Assembly: GCA_035578905.1 (NCBI GenBank)
Contig: JAQJVL010000102.1
Span: forward strand, 62,001 to 126,000
Origin: Stictocephala bisonia
Taxonomy: Eukaryota > Arthropoda > Insecta > Hemiptera > Membracidae
Direction of reading: 5' to 3'
Length of the DNA: 64,000 bases
This document shows, piece after piece, positions 1-10,938 of this stretch. Position numbers and translations under genes: made by a program. How positions within the stretch are numbered: the stretch's first letter is position 1; every line of letters begins with the position of its first letter. The notes under the pieces were generated by a model. It did no database searches. It saw nothing but the letters and a program-made list of their open reading frames with translations, and was not told where the DNA came from.

Positions 1-825
1 GAATCTCAACAATTTTTCATATTTTGAAATCTCAAAACAAAAGTACTTTACTAATTAAAGTCAGAGCAATCGGTACATAAATATATGGTTTCAAACACTA
101 TCTTTATTGATTTTTCAAACAGCATTTTAAAATGTCACAAAATATGTACTTATGTAATTAGTGTTAACACCATACTTGGGTCCAGATTATAATATTTGAA
201 AAACTTAGTTATTTTTGTTTAACGTTTCCTGGAAAGGACATGCTTTTTACGAGAAATAAACAAATATTTGTTTAACATTTAAAATCATATTGTAAACACT
301 CAAAGGTTTTTAAAATCTTATATTATTGAAATTAAGTCTTTGTATATTTTTTTAACCAAACATTGTGGTAAAGTAAATATCCGCAAATCCAAACCAATTG
401 GATTGGAACTAAAAACTTGAAAACATGTTTATTGCACAGGGTATAGAATAACCGGAACCTTGAATAATGTAGTATTAAATAACAAATAAAATACCAAACT
501 CCATAAAGTAGCCTACTGTAAGTTTAAAATAGTACAGTAACTTTAGTATTGCAAACTTAAAGCAAAAACACTGAATAAAAAATTGTAATGAGCTGTACAG
601 CGGATTAGCAAGCAAACTCATACAATGGCACTGTCTATGCATTAGCAACACATTAACTAGAACAGAGAGTAGGTATCACAGCGAGGTAGTGCAGTAGACT
701 AATATCACAAAAGAGTAAAATCAGCTAGTTTGATAATTCTATTAAATACTGATAGTTAAGGCTAACAATATCATGGAAGCTACAAGTATTTTTGTGTTTA
801 CTTGATGTTTGTTGTTCCAACCAGC
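1..825. other. AT-rich non-coding DNA
   Basis: No supported gene, RNA or transposon end is seen. If the exon at 826-892 is real, this would be its 3' untranslated region and flank. A minus-strand AATAAA hexamer lies near 107. Confidence 0.5.
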
Positions 826-892
826 TCACTTCACCAATTTGACATCAGGGGATATGCAAGTGATACCGTCTTCATACCTAACTAACATCAAT
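826..892 (-). CDS. Candidate terminal coding exon, unknown gene
   Basis: On the minus strand, a splice acceptor (CATCTCAG) at 893 is followed by a frame open for 21 codons and ending in TGA at 828-826. The product ends in RYEDGITCISPDVKLVK. The mixed charged and polar composition looks coding, but the exon is short and the polypyrimidine tract is weak. It lies on the same strand as the exon at 1651-1717, but the phases do not match directly (that exon leaves one extra base, and a direct join would hit TGA at once), so either a further exon lies between or they are unrelated. No family recognised. Confidence 0.2.
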
Positions 893-1650
893 CTGAGATG
901 GGAATTTATTTATTCACACCAACGGTATCCTATGAATGAGAAGGATAGAATGACAAAAGGTCAGCTCAGTGACTCATCCTAACGACTGCACTCAACAGTG
1001 CTGAAAGTTGCAAGAATGCTTTGAACAATTAATTAGTTACACTAATTTTTTTTGATAATCCTAACTTTAAGGAATCTCAACAGGCTGTCACCCCAATTAG
1101 TTTGGATTTGCGGGGTTCTACTACGGCAGATCTACTGTAAAAAATAATGACTTCATCTCATAGTTTCTCCACTGTGAGATTAGTCTAGAATTGATTAAAA
1201 ATTCAGTCATGTCTACAAAGTTAAATACGGCGTTTGATTTTTAAATATATTTTAAATTTAGCATTGTTTATGTTTAACAGCATTTTGTACGTTCCATGTC
1301 AACAAAATCAATTTAAAAATCTTAGTTACTAATAAGGTTGAGAATTTTTAATTTAATATATACATCTTCAGTCTGCCATGAGTTAATTCAAGCATTTTAA
1401 GCAATATTCACTTTTAATTCTTGCTTTACCTTCCATTGAAATACTTTTGAAACATTAAACTGTCTAAATTTCCTTGATCTAATTTTGTGTTATTTTGAGG
1501 TGAACTACTAATGTTTTTTTATTGGTTGAAGTTTCCCTATTTAATTTGTGTTAAAAATAGAAGGCTTTTTGGAGATTATGTTTATTAAAAGTACTTTGTG
1601 TTTGAAAAATCTGTTATATTAAAGCAATATAGTTTATAACTGAGACTTAC
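893..1650. other. Non-coding, possible intron
   Basis: AT-rich sequence without an ORF or recognisable repeat. It would be intron if the flanking minus-strand exons belong to one gene. Confidence 0.4.
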
Positions 1651-1717
1651 TCAAGCGATGCCTGGATAGTGGGGACAGAGGGTATATTTCATACTTGACA
1701 GGCTGATGCTGTACAAT
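1651..1717 (-). CDS. Candidate internal coding exon, unknown gene
   Basis: Read on the minus strand, a strong acceptor (TGTGTTTTCAG) ends at 1718 and a strong donor (GTAAGTCTCAG) starts at 1650. The 67 bases between are open through only one frame, giving 22 codons that include VKYEIYPLSPLSRHRL. The other two frames hit stops. The exon starts in phase 0 and ends with one extra base. Phase 0 is what the signal-peptide exon at 4937-4993 would supply, so the two could be consecutive exons of a small secreted protein. No family recognised. Splice sites and frame are seen in the sequence; the gene model is inferred. Confidence 0.35.
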
Positions 1718-4198
1718 CTGAAAACACAGATAACTCTTAACATTTTATAATAACCTAGTTAACTACCAAGTTATTTGCCACAGCAAAATTATTCTTTCAC
1801 CAAAATTGAATTTTCTTCTGGTAAATAACAGATTTCAAGTAATACGACGTCACAATTACTTATTAATAAAATCCACATGGCTCAACAGAACATCATTGTT
1901 AACAGAATCTTATAACATGCTTGTTCTAAGAACAATATTTTTATTTAAAAATAGGAAGTTGGGGGTTGTTTAAGTTCCTAATACACTGCTCAATAACTTA
2001 TTTTAAAAACCATACAAAATTAAATTTCAAATTGCACATAGTAAAAGAGTACCATTTTTGCTATTCTTACTCATCAAAAGTTGCATAGTTTAAAGACTAT
2101 AAATTATTGAAAGGGATTTTAACTGTAGTATGCTAGAGATTTTTGCATTAAAAGATGTCATTTATACAGTTCACGAGCCACTTGCGGGTTTAATTTTCCC
2201 TCTTTAACATTAAGAGTCTGATGCTGAAATTTGTTCAGTTTTGTGTAATAATAATAGGTTTTTGAGGGTGCCAGAAAGCTTGCCAGCACTGTCCCGAGAT
2301 TTGGCACAATGCAAGGTCACGTCTGTTGGATGCCAAACTGGCAGACAAAATTTGTTGAGAAGATAAAACTTGTCATTTTTTGGTAAAATTGAGCTATATA
2401 AATAAAAATGACAATAATGTAATTATCAAGTCTCATTTTCTGAATTATAATACTAATAAAAAAGGCACCTCAAATAACATCAAATTTTTATTTAGATTTT
2501 CTGGATCATCCAAATTTGGTTTAAAAATAAATTGTGTTCATCATTATAAACTTTTCTAGAAAAAATATTTTTGTTCAAGCAGAAATAATAACTTTTTAAA
2601 ATCAATGAAAAATTACTCAAACATTGTTCATTTAATAGCAAATTCTATTCTATCAATTTAGCTGAACAATTTCTTTTGAACTTATCATTTAAAATATTTA
2701 ATAAATACTGTCTTTAAGAAATTGTTGGAAATTCATGAAAAACACAACAAAAAAATCAAAATTCCTTAAAGGTGTCCACTAGTTTACAGTTAATTCATAG
2801 TTATACTATTTGTAATATGACGATAACTGCTGCAGTTTTTATGTTCCCGGATTTGATTCCTGTGGAGATCCAGCATTGTAAGAATATTGGACAAGCATAA
2901 CAATATCCATCACAGGTGGTCCTTAAAGGTGCATTCATTAATTATTATTATTAACCTTTCTAAATAATAGAAAATTAACATAAAATTGTGAAAAATTTTT
3001 AAATTGAATTTGAATTAAAATCAGCTATTTCATGTTCTTTTCAAACTTCAAATATCTATTTCAAAATAGATACAATATATGTTATCATAAAAATAACATT
3101 TAAAGTTACATTTTGCAATGAAAATAGTTCTTTTAGTTTTCCTCTCATCAACTATGATTCAACAACAACAACAAAATAATCTGAGTATCTTTATTTTGGC
3201 TTATTTTCTTATTTATTTTTATCTGTGTCGGCTTTTTTTCTAGGCTACCCTAAAATAATACTTTCTACAGACTAAAACGTTTGAATGTATTTATTTTGCA
3301 CAAAAAAGTCCAAGGACTACTGGAAATCATGCAGTTTTGTTTCCAATTACTGAACTTTTATATTTATACTTAGCCACACTAAAATGATAAGAATATACCG
3401 TACAATTAACTTAATTTACTTTAACATAATAATTACTGATCTTAGCAATACCCATCTAAATTGTATATAATTAACACATTGCAGAAAGCGCTATAAAAGA
3501 ACTAGTTGATGAGTGCTATAAGCTCTATAAAACCATTAGCACTCATTCAACTGTAGTTGATAGTGCATTAGTATAGACAATTAATTAAATATTTTCTAAC
3601 GCAGCCTAATATATTGTTTAAAAACTAAGATCTTAAACTTTGTGGTTGTTGATATACGATGGCAGGGTAAAAAATCATAGCTAAAGGAAAATTCTGATAT
3701 TTTGAATGTATGCTGTTAGCTTTATCATAATTCTATCAATTGAGGGGCTGCAATTTCCTTATAGGCCTAAGAAGGTCTGTTAATATCGATAGTACTCACA
3801 ATATTAATAGCAATGAAAACAAATACTGTAGCTCCAACCCAAAACTAACTTTCTCTTTCTTCTTCATTATAAGCTTAACAAATAATAAAACAGGTCTTGT
3901 ATACAGGATGTCCATTAATTACTGGATCAAACTTCACCAGGTGATTTATTAAATCAAAATATTAAAAATGAAAATAATAACATGTTATTCTTAAAAATTT
4001 TTAATGACTAGTGTTGAGTCAAATTTTAATGGTGATGTTTTCGCCATTATGGGACTCTTAGATGGACGAAACGATAAACTTAAATATTGATCAAAACTCT
4101 AGTCATTATAGTTTTGGAGACGTACATGTTAATTTATAGATATATACCAAACACGTACATGTAATCAAGAAACTTATAAAATATACAAGAAATTTCTA
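1718..4198. other. AT-rich non-coding DNA
   Basis: No gene supported. About 2249-2345 is richer in GC and preceded by a short TAA run, resembling the tail of a LINE on the minus strand, but no protein motif supports that. The 70-codon frame at 3740-3952 has random AT-driven composition and no family signature. Confidence 0.5.
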
Positions 4199-4648
4199 AT
4201 AAAGCATAGTCCTATATCTTAAAAAGTATTACTTCAGATTAGCACTGATTCCTTTTGTAAAATCATCAATATTAACTTAATTAGTATTTTAAATGTAAAT
4301 AATGGTGTGGCTTAGAAAAACTTTAATTTCTCCGTTATTATTTATCGTAGCACAACAAACTTGGTCTTAAAATGTTTATAACAACTTTCACCACTTTTTG
4401 TTACTCTTGGGTATACTATAAAATTTAAGATTTTTTAGCTATTAGGCTTCAAAACCTTGGTACGGCCGCCATTTTGAAACAGGAGGTGATAATTAATTCA
4501 AACCTTTTTAAAATATTGGTCTTTGTTAGACTAACAGGTTTCAAAAGTTTTAAGTTTATACCTTTATCGATTTCAAATATGATTTTTTAGTAAAAAACAC
4601 AAAATGGTCAACAGACGGAAAACTAAGCGAAATAGGACTATGCTTTAT
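4199..4648. mobile_element. Possible small inverted-repeat element
   Basis: A perfect 17 bp inverted repeat (ATAAAGCATAGTCCTAT at 4199-4215 and its complement at 4632-4648) encloses about 416 bp of non-coding DNA. The size and ends fit a MITE, but no clear target duplication is seen, so it could be coincidental or much decayed. Confidence 0.3.
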
Positions 4649-4936
4649 GAGGTTTGGCTAGAAGGAAACAGGATTAGTATTGGCCATATCCACAGAACGA
4701 ATGCTATAAGGCTGAGTATCAAACGGCTGGTCATGTGACTCCCCCTCCATCCGCTGCTTGAGTTTAGTCTCTCACCAGCACTCATTCCACCTGTAGCGTC
4801 AGTTATAAGCATATAACCTTTTGCCTCTGTGTCGGAAAAATGTAGTGTCCAGAATATTTTAACATTAAATTTCTTTACAAACTTGGAAAATCTGCAAGTG
4901 AAATATTTTTAATGTCAAATTCCCAAACAAATATAC

Positions 4937-4993
4937 CTTAGTACTCCACGGCAAAAATAAAAGCACGAATGACAAAATAAAATTCATAGCCAT
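4937..4993 (-). CDS. Candidate signal-peptide first exon
   Basis: The minus strand has ATG at 4993 in a fair context (ATCATCATGGC), 19 codons, then a donor AAG/GTATAT at 4936. The peptide MAMNFILSFVLLFLPWSTK is a textbook secretion signal: short start, hydrophobic leucine/phenylalanine core, small residues near the end. An in-frame ATG further upstream (5065) would extend it, but only by sequence unlike a signal peptide. It ends in phase 0, compatible with the exon at 1651-1717. Its start lies about 430 bp from the oppositely oriented THAP exon. Unknown product; a chance ORF remains possible. Confidence 0.3.
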
Positions 4994-5065
4994 GATGATT
5001 GTGTTTTTGATACCAAAAGCATTGCGGACATTGATTGGGTACCAGTGGGGTAAACAGTCAACCAA

Positions 5066-5422
5066 AATTACTACATTGTTGTCCTGACTACCCTACGTAA
5101 GCGAGTACGAAGAAAGAGTAATTATTTGTGGAAAAACAAGTCATGGATCCTACACACGTTTGAAGCAGGGTCCCTGACCAATATGGCGGCGTGTGATCTG
5201 TGTTGCGAGTAGTGGAGAGCGTTCGGTGCAGGCGGGCCACTGCGTGAGAACAGAATATACTCACTGTTCTCATGGGGCTCGTTTCATAGCTGTTCTTTAT
5301 GTCTTTTAAGGAAATTTTAAAGCATTTCTAGAAGAATAGGACTTCTTAATGATTTTTAGTTTAGTCTTAAATATCTTAGTGTTGTAAATAAAGTCTTGTA
5401 CATAGTTTATTTTATTTTTAAT
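5066..5422. promoter_or_regulatory. Candidate divergent promoter region
   Basis: The sequence at about 5150-5280 is GC-richer than the surrounding AT-rich DNA and lies between the minus-strand signal-peptide exon and the plus-strand THAP exon. It includes an in-context CCAATATGGCGGCG at about 5178. It could hold start sites for both. No TATA box is placed confidently. The 61-codon minus-strand frame at 5088-5273 is judged a by-product of the higher GC. Confidence 0.25.
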
Positions 5423-5487
5423 ATGCCGTGATGCTCTGCTTATGGCTGTAGTTACAGGAAGAGTGGCAAGGGAATATCTTTCCATAG
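5423..5487 (+). pseudogene. THAP zinc-finger domain, first exon, with in-frame TGA
   Basis: From ATG at 5423 the frame reads M-P-stop-CSAYGCSYRKSGKGISFHR and ends at a strong donor AG/GTAAG (5488). This matches the start of THAP domains (C2CH DNA-binding zinc fingers of P-element-type transposases and host regulators): initiator Met-Pro, C-x4-C zinc ligands, then a GxSFHR motif at which the first exon commonly ends. Codon 3 is TGA, which would end translation at once; a single substitution from a sense codon explains it. No second exon carrying the rest of the domain was found downstream. It could be a pseudogene, a domesticated-transposon relic, or an allele or assembly error. Family assignment rests on motif spacing. 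Confidence 0.5.
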
Positions 5488-7399
5488 GTAAGAAAGTGAT
5501 AAAATGTTCATTTACTCATTATTTTTGTACTTTTTATGTTTAGACAGAGAATAAGATTTCTAAATTTAAAAGTATGACATCTAAGATTATGAGTTATTGG
5601 TTTATTACTAATTAATTGTTATTACAAGGCACATACCCAAAAACATTGTCTTATTTTTGCAGAAGATAAAATTTGAACAGCTGCATTCGTAATTACAACA
5701 AATATTTGATGAGATATTAAAATAACTCAAACACATTGATATAATACAAACAGTAGGCCTATAAATATTCTGTTTTTATTTTCAATTAAAGATGTGTAAC
5801 TGGAGGTTAATTTAAAAACTAACCTATTTCTTTAGCTAAAACTAACTAAAGAAATAAATTAGCTTTGTGTACATTAGCAGTAAAATAATCTAGACGTGTT
5901 TTATTTTACTAGATTGGTATTTCGTACAATTGAACTAAGATTTATTAATATTAAACGTCTTGCCCATACGATAATATCATTTCCATAGTAAACAAGATTA
6001 AAATGATGTTTTTTTATTGATAAATTTAGGACTACAAAATATAATATATAATATTACCTTAAGAAAATATATTCTAAATACAATTTTTATCACATAAAAC
6101 AGAAGTTATAAATATAAATGTGGTCGCAGAAATCGCAAATGTCTACAGTTTAATAACAGTGCAGTGATTAATTGATTTTATTGGTTATTAATTTATAAAT
6201 TAATTATAATGTCACGATTCTGTTAAAATCCACATTAAAAATGAGCTCAACAGCCAACAAAAATTATACGTCAACTTGTACAATATTGCTTGAAGTTTGA
6301 ATATACTTCCGAAACATTTGAGACAGTAGGTGAACATTTAAGACTCATAAACGATTAAGATTAGCATTTAAATTAGACAAGAACAATTTACAAATATTAA
6401 AAAGCCATATTACTATAACTAAATGATCCCTGTACACCATTTAGTGGATCACTGCAGTATGTGCTCACTGAGTTATGGTTTGCAAATAAGTTGACGCTTT
6501 ACTGCAATAAGTATTATTAACCTGCACTCCTATATTTTTTTTATGTTAAATTCAATATCTCCCCTACAACTTAGCCGCTGGTCAAACTTCTCTGACCAAA
6601 CAATAAAAAAGTTAGCAGCTGACTAACTTTTTCTTGTCAAAATTAAAACTACATAATTCTTATAATGTTTACTTATTAATTATAATTTATGTATAACATC
6701 TATTTAAATGGTTTTTCACTTGGAAGTGTCCTTATGAGTTATACTGTTAATGTGTCATGTTTGAACATTTTGGCTCCACAATTATGTGTATTAAATGGTG
6801 GGTGTTTTGCCGGGAGAACATTGTCGTGAGTGTAGGGTCGGAGCCCTGTTTTCCGCCCAAGTCACGGACCAAGTGGACGGATCTTACCTCACATCAATAC
6901 ACACGGTGTATGGGCCATCAATTTCTCTATTGTTTTTGTACTTGCATAGAATTAATACGTATTAATTAATAAGTAAATAATTTATTGCGGTTTTTTGGGC
7001 TCTCGATACCTGAAACTTTTCATTTTCAAGCTGAAATTCCAATATAAGGTATGCATTTATTCCGTGAAGTGTAGATGTCAAGTTTTGAAAATGTTACATA
7101 TGTGACCGAGAGCTTCAATACAAGTATACATGTGATGGGGGCAGGATGTGCCTCAACATTTAGTATTAGTCAAATGTGTCACTACATGTCAAATTTGTCG
7201 AGCTTTAACTCTCGTGCCTATCAGTTACTTTTTGCCTAACCGGCAGACAATTTTTCATCAATTTGCAGAATATTATCTTAAATTAAAAAAAAATAATAAT
7301 TTTATTACAATATAAGCACAAAATGCACAAATATATTACAATCAAGTAAAAAATGCACAACTATTGTGGACCATTTACTTGATGATGGCAGATCGTTAT
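5488..7399. other. Non-coding DNA after the THAP exon
   Basis: AT-rich; no supported exon. A 70-codon frame at 6757-6969 lies in a GC-richer patch (6800-6900) but matches no family recognised here. Confidence 0.4.
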
Positions 7400-7957
7400 G
7401 GAGGCCAAATACTCGAATTTAACACAAATTACTAATTTTTGTTGAGTAAATATACAACTAGGATCATTTTGGTTATGTTTAGTTAGGTCATAAAAATTGC
7501 ATTTTTCGAGCTGAAAAAATAATTTTACTTCAAAACCGATTATATATTAGTGTTCAGCATTAAAAAACATGGTAATTATGCACATTCTTGCCACCTCAGA
7601 AAATACGATTTCTTGTTAAAGAAGTGGTGAAAAATGAGTTTATATCTTTTGAGGAGTTTGATTTCATCCGTGGAAAACTCGTTTTTTACCGAAAAATTGA
7701 AAAACTAGTTTTTTATCTAATAATGAAAAAATTAACTTTTTTAAAAATCGTTATTTTTTGACACATTTTTATTCATTTCTCGTGTTTTTTTTATGATGAA
7801 CACAAATATATAACTGGTTTTGTAGTAAAATTATTTTTTCAGCTCGAAAAATGTGTATTTTACTGACATAACCAAACATAACCTAACTTATCATAATTGT
7901 CCATTTTCTCACAAAATTTCGTGATTTGCGTTGAATTCGAGCGTTTGGCCTCCGTGA
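7400..7957. repeat. Palindromic repeat, module alpha head-to-head pair
   Basis: A partial forward copy of a repeat module (7400-7563, starting GAGGCCAAA) runs into a nearly complete inverted copy (about 7571-7957). Landmarks are GAGGCCAAACGC, TTTTTCGAGCTGAAAAAATA, GATAAAAAACTAGTTTTT and GGTGGCAAGAAAGTGCAT. Further copies occur at 8668-9025, 9028-10405 (split) and 12025-12372. Non-coding; resembles a foldback element or a complex MITE family. Confidence 0.7.
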
Positions 7958-8667
7958 AGGCCTGCCGGCCGTGACTCCGGCGGGGATATAATGTCCACTA
8001 ATCGCGATCCGCCGCTATAGTAGTTTTTCTGTTATTTCTAGAGAAATATTTGTAATAGACCAAAATAGTTTTCAAATTTGTATTCAGCGCAAAAAAACAC
8101 ATCAAAATAAAAAAAGATGATTAAAATACCATTTAAATTAACTGAAATATGGCAAAAATACTACAAGTTGTGACATTGGTTTTTTCGGTAAAATACGTTA
8201 TTTCCTCGGAATAAAAAGCATCTCGTGAAAATACAGCCAATTCTAGACGCATTTCGGTAATTATGCACTTTCTTGCCACCAAACAAATTTGGAACATTTT
8301 GCTTGAAATGGGTCTAGAATTGGCTGTATTTTCACGATATATGCTTTTTATTCCACGGAAATAACGTATTTTACTGAAAAATTCGAAAAAAACCAATATC
8401 ACAACTTTTAGTATTTTTGTCATATTTCCGTTAATTTAAATTGTATTTTAATCACCTTTTTTTATTTTGATGTGTTTTTTTGCGCTGAATACAAATTTAA
8501 AAACTATTTTGGTCTATTAAAAATATTTCTCGAGAAATAACGGAAAAACTACTATCGTGATTAGAGGCCATTACGCGATCATTATATACAACAACTATTA
8601 ATCACAAAAACCGAATTCACCGCCGAATATTCCCACCGGAGTAACGGCCGGCAGGCCGTCACGGAGG
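7958..8667. repeat. Palindromic repeat, module beta inverted pair
   Basis: A second module is present as two inverted copies meeting near 8280 (arms about 8000-8280 and 8281-8560). Landmarks are CAGCCAATTCTAGAC and its complement, TTGCGCTGAATAC, and a GC-rich junction (GGCCGGCAGGCC) next to module alpha on both sides. The 96-codon minus-strand frame 8133-8423 spans the palindrome centre and is not a gene. A third beta copy lies at 11640-12020. Confidence 0.7.
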
Positions 8668-9128
8668 CCAAACGCTGGAATTTAATGCAAATTACGAATT
8701 TTTGTTGAGAAAATAGACAATTACGATAAGTTAGGTTATGTCAGTATAAAATACATTTTTCGAGCTGAAAAAATAATTTTACTACAAAACCAGTTATATA
8801 TTTGTGTTCATCATAAATGAAATGAATAAAATGTGTCGAAAAATAACGATTTTTAAAAAAGTTGGTTTTTTCATTAGATAAAAAACTAGTTTTTCGATTT
8901 TTCGGTAAAAAACGAGTTTTCTGCAGATGAAATCAAACTCCTCAAGAGATACAAACTCATTTTTCACCACTTTTTTTTAACATGAAATTGTATTTTCAGA
9001 GGTGGCAAGAAAGTGCATAATTACCCCCATTTCAAGCAAAATGTTCCAAATTTGTTTGGTGGCCATAAACTGCATAAATACCAAAAAAGTGAAATGAAAA
9101 AAAATTTCAAAAAGTAACTATTTTTTAA
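8668..9128. repeat. Module alpha copies, the second interrupted
   Basis: A full forward alpha copy (8668-9025) ends in GGTGGCAAGAAAGTGCATAA. A second partial copy begins about 9028 and is cut at TTAA (9125-9128) by the piggyBac-type element, resuming at 10177. Confidence 0.65.
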
Positions 9129-9715
9129 CCCTCCAGGTGCTGGGTTGAACTTTCTTGAGTGCTAGGCGTTTTTCATCATGTTTGCAACTGTATATAAAAT
9201 ATTTTTTTAAATACTGTAAACCTAATGAAAATGGTACATATTACATATCATTATTTTCAGAAAAAAACATAAAATAAGAAAATATACTTATACAGGACTT
9301 ATATTTTCATGGTAAACTTTTGTTGGATGTTACTCTTTACAAAGAAGAAATTTTTTTTTCAATTTTTTTAATTGGAGTTCATGTATCAGTTCACAAAAGA
9401 CATAAAATGAAAATCCAAGATAGACATATTGTAGAAAACTTAATAATAAACACAAAAATATATACATGTTATAGGTTATCTTCTTAGACACATTCAGTTA
9501 GAGTAAAAAATGGAAAATTGTCCCATGTAAAAAATCACTAATACATGACAAGTTACACATTTCATTATAACATGTAGTGTTATTTCACTTTTACAACTCA
9601 AAATGTTTTCAGCTCACAAAATATAACAATGACAATCAATAAAAAACTAAAATAATTAGTTAAAAAATATATCTTATGTACAAAAATTTACATTCTGGAG
9701 CAATGACAAGATGAT

Positions 9716-9808
9716 TTACTCAGAGTCAACTTCACTCTCAATGTCTGATTGTTCATTTAGTTCGTCTAACACATTTATTATTGCACTAGACCTACTTAAT
9801 TCACTCAT
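9716..9808 (-). pseudogene. N-terminal remnant of piggyBac-type transposase
   Basis: A 30-codon ORF from ATG at 9808 to TAA at 9716 reads MSELSRSSAIINVLDELNEQ followed by an acidic SDIESEVDSE tail. A short serine start followed by acidic D/E/S-rich sequence is typical of piggyBac transposase N-termini. It sits inside the TTAA-flanked element, and the catalytic domain is absent. Either a deletion derivative that kept its first codons, or a tiny ORF kept by chance; the first is favoured by location. Confidence 0.5.
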
Positions 9809-10101
9809 TTTTTAAGATAAAATACAATAAAAACACAAAATAAAACAATAATAATAGATTACAATAACAAACTTATAAATGTAAACAAACACCAAGCGGC
9901 AATACACTGAGCATCTGATAGTGTGTTGAAAACAAAACATACGCTTCTAAACAATTGTTGTATATCGGCTGTTTTGATGCAGACGTATTCCATAGAGTAT
10001 AATATGTTCCGCGTTTCTTCTACTTCAATACTATATAAGCATACTTTGTAATATTCAGTCGTTTAAAGCCGCTAGTGCGCTTTAAATAGATCGCGTACCT
10101 A

Positions 10102-10163
10102 ACATCGCGCTACGCGATGTCAGCACTACAACGGCGAGCGCTGACATCGCGCTACGCGATGTC
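10102..10163. repeat. Subterminal GC-rich hairpins of the piggyBac-type element
   Basis: Two near-identical stem-loops with arms ACATCGCG/CGCGATGT and loop CTA lie at 10102-10120 and 10143-10163. Each is followed by CAGCAC, and the second runs into the terminal repeat. Subterminal repeats in this superfamily can be transposase binding sites; that role is inferred. Confidence 0.6.
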
Positions 10164-10176
10164 AGCACCTGGAGGG

Positions 10177-10405
10177 TTAAAAGTTGGTTTTAGACTATCA
10201 GATAAAAAACTAGTTTTTGATTTTTTAAGAAAAAACGAGTTTTCTGCGGATGGAATCAGATAAAAAACTAGTTTTTGATTTTTTAGGAAAAAACGAGTTT
10301 TCTGCGGATGGAATCAAACTCCTCAAGATATATAAACTCATATGTCACAACTTTTTCAACAAGAAATCATATTTACAGAGGTGGCAAGAAAGTGCATAAC
10401 TACCC
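10177..10405. repeat. Module alpha remainder with 58 bp tandem duplication
   Basis: Continuation of the alpha copy split by the piggyBac-type element. A 58 bp unit containing GATAAAAAACTAG is tandemly duplicated (starting at 10201 and 10259). It ends in GGTGGCAAGAAAGTGCATAA. Confidence 0.65.
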
Positions 10406-10559
10406 AAATAATATCCACTGACATAAATATTAAAGCCTAGGCCTAGTTTTCAATTATAGGCGTAGGCCTACAGTAAGTATCAACATAACGTTTCAAAAGA
10501 TTACCATGCCTAAGTAGGACTATATATCTATGAACATTCAAATCTAAATACTTACAGTT

Positions 10560-10700
10560 CTAACCTTCTTTTTTATTAGAAAACAAATGCAAGTCCACAC
10601 GCGTGAAGCCAGTAGCATAAACGCTCTTAGGCCCATTTGCAACTGTTTCAGCATTGGTAAATTGATTATTCACAAATCTGTCACCCACAAAGTTTATCAT
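10560..10700 (-). CDS. Small ORF or exon of unknown function, 46 codons
   Basis: The minus strand is open from ATG at 10700 to TAG at 10560. The product starts MINFVGDRFVNNQFTNAETV and ends VDLHLFSNKKEG, a mixed hydrophilic composition more protein-like than random AT-rich translation. A consensus donor GTAAGTATT follows the stop by a few bases (10553) and a weaker GTTAGA donor overlaps the stop, so this may be an exon end rather than a true C-terminus. It faces the plus-strand exon at 10939-11070 across about 240 bp. No family recognised. It lies in the only unique-looking stretch between repeats at 10.4-11.4 kb. Confidence 0.33.
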   Translation of the reverse strand: MINFVGDRFVNNQFTNAETVANGPKSVYATGFTRVDLHLFSNKKEG

Positions 10701-10938
10701 TAAAATAAATCACATGGAATTGTAAAATTGTCCATTTCAAAACCGAATGGTTAGTTCAAATTAGCAAAATATCCACTTTTCACTGTATCACCTTCCATAA
10801 TATAACCGAAACCAAGCCAAATAATATATTCCTAATTGCTAAGCCAGAGAGTCTCTGATGTGTGATCAACTGCCAGAATGTATCAACAACAGAACTCCTA
10901 ACGAAGATTTGGAGTTAGTTGAGAGTTAAAATAATTGA

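Larger units (their letters stand above)
9129..10176. mobile_element. piggyBac-type non-autonomous element
   Basis: The element is 1,048 bp with perfect 14 bp terminal inverted repeats (CCCTCCAGGTGCTG and complement) flanked on both sides by TTAA (9125-9128, 10177-10180). A CCC...GGG terminus with a TTAA target is diagnostic of the piggyBac superfamily. The host repeat confirms it: the alpha copy near 12200 shows the uninterrupted site. It keeps only a short N-terminal coding remnant (9716-9808) and carries GC-rich hairpins beside its right end. Mobilisation would need a transposase in trans. Confidence 0.88.

Noticed and set aside
2249..2345. Possible LINE 3' end on the minus strand
   Set aside because: A TAA run and GC-richer body only; no conserved protein motif was certain.
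2821..2935. Possible B box (CCCGGATTTGATTCC) of a SINE
   Set aside because: No A box at the right distance and no tail; evidence insufficient.
6757..6969. 70-codon ORF in a GC-richer patch
   Set aside because: No domain, no splice context and no repeat partner in the window.
8133..8423. 96-codon minus ORF
   Set aside because: Spans the centre of the beta-module palindrome; no protein features and a palindromic translation.
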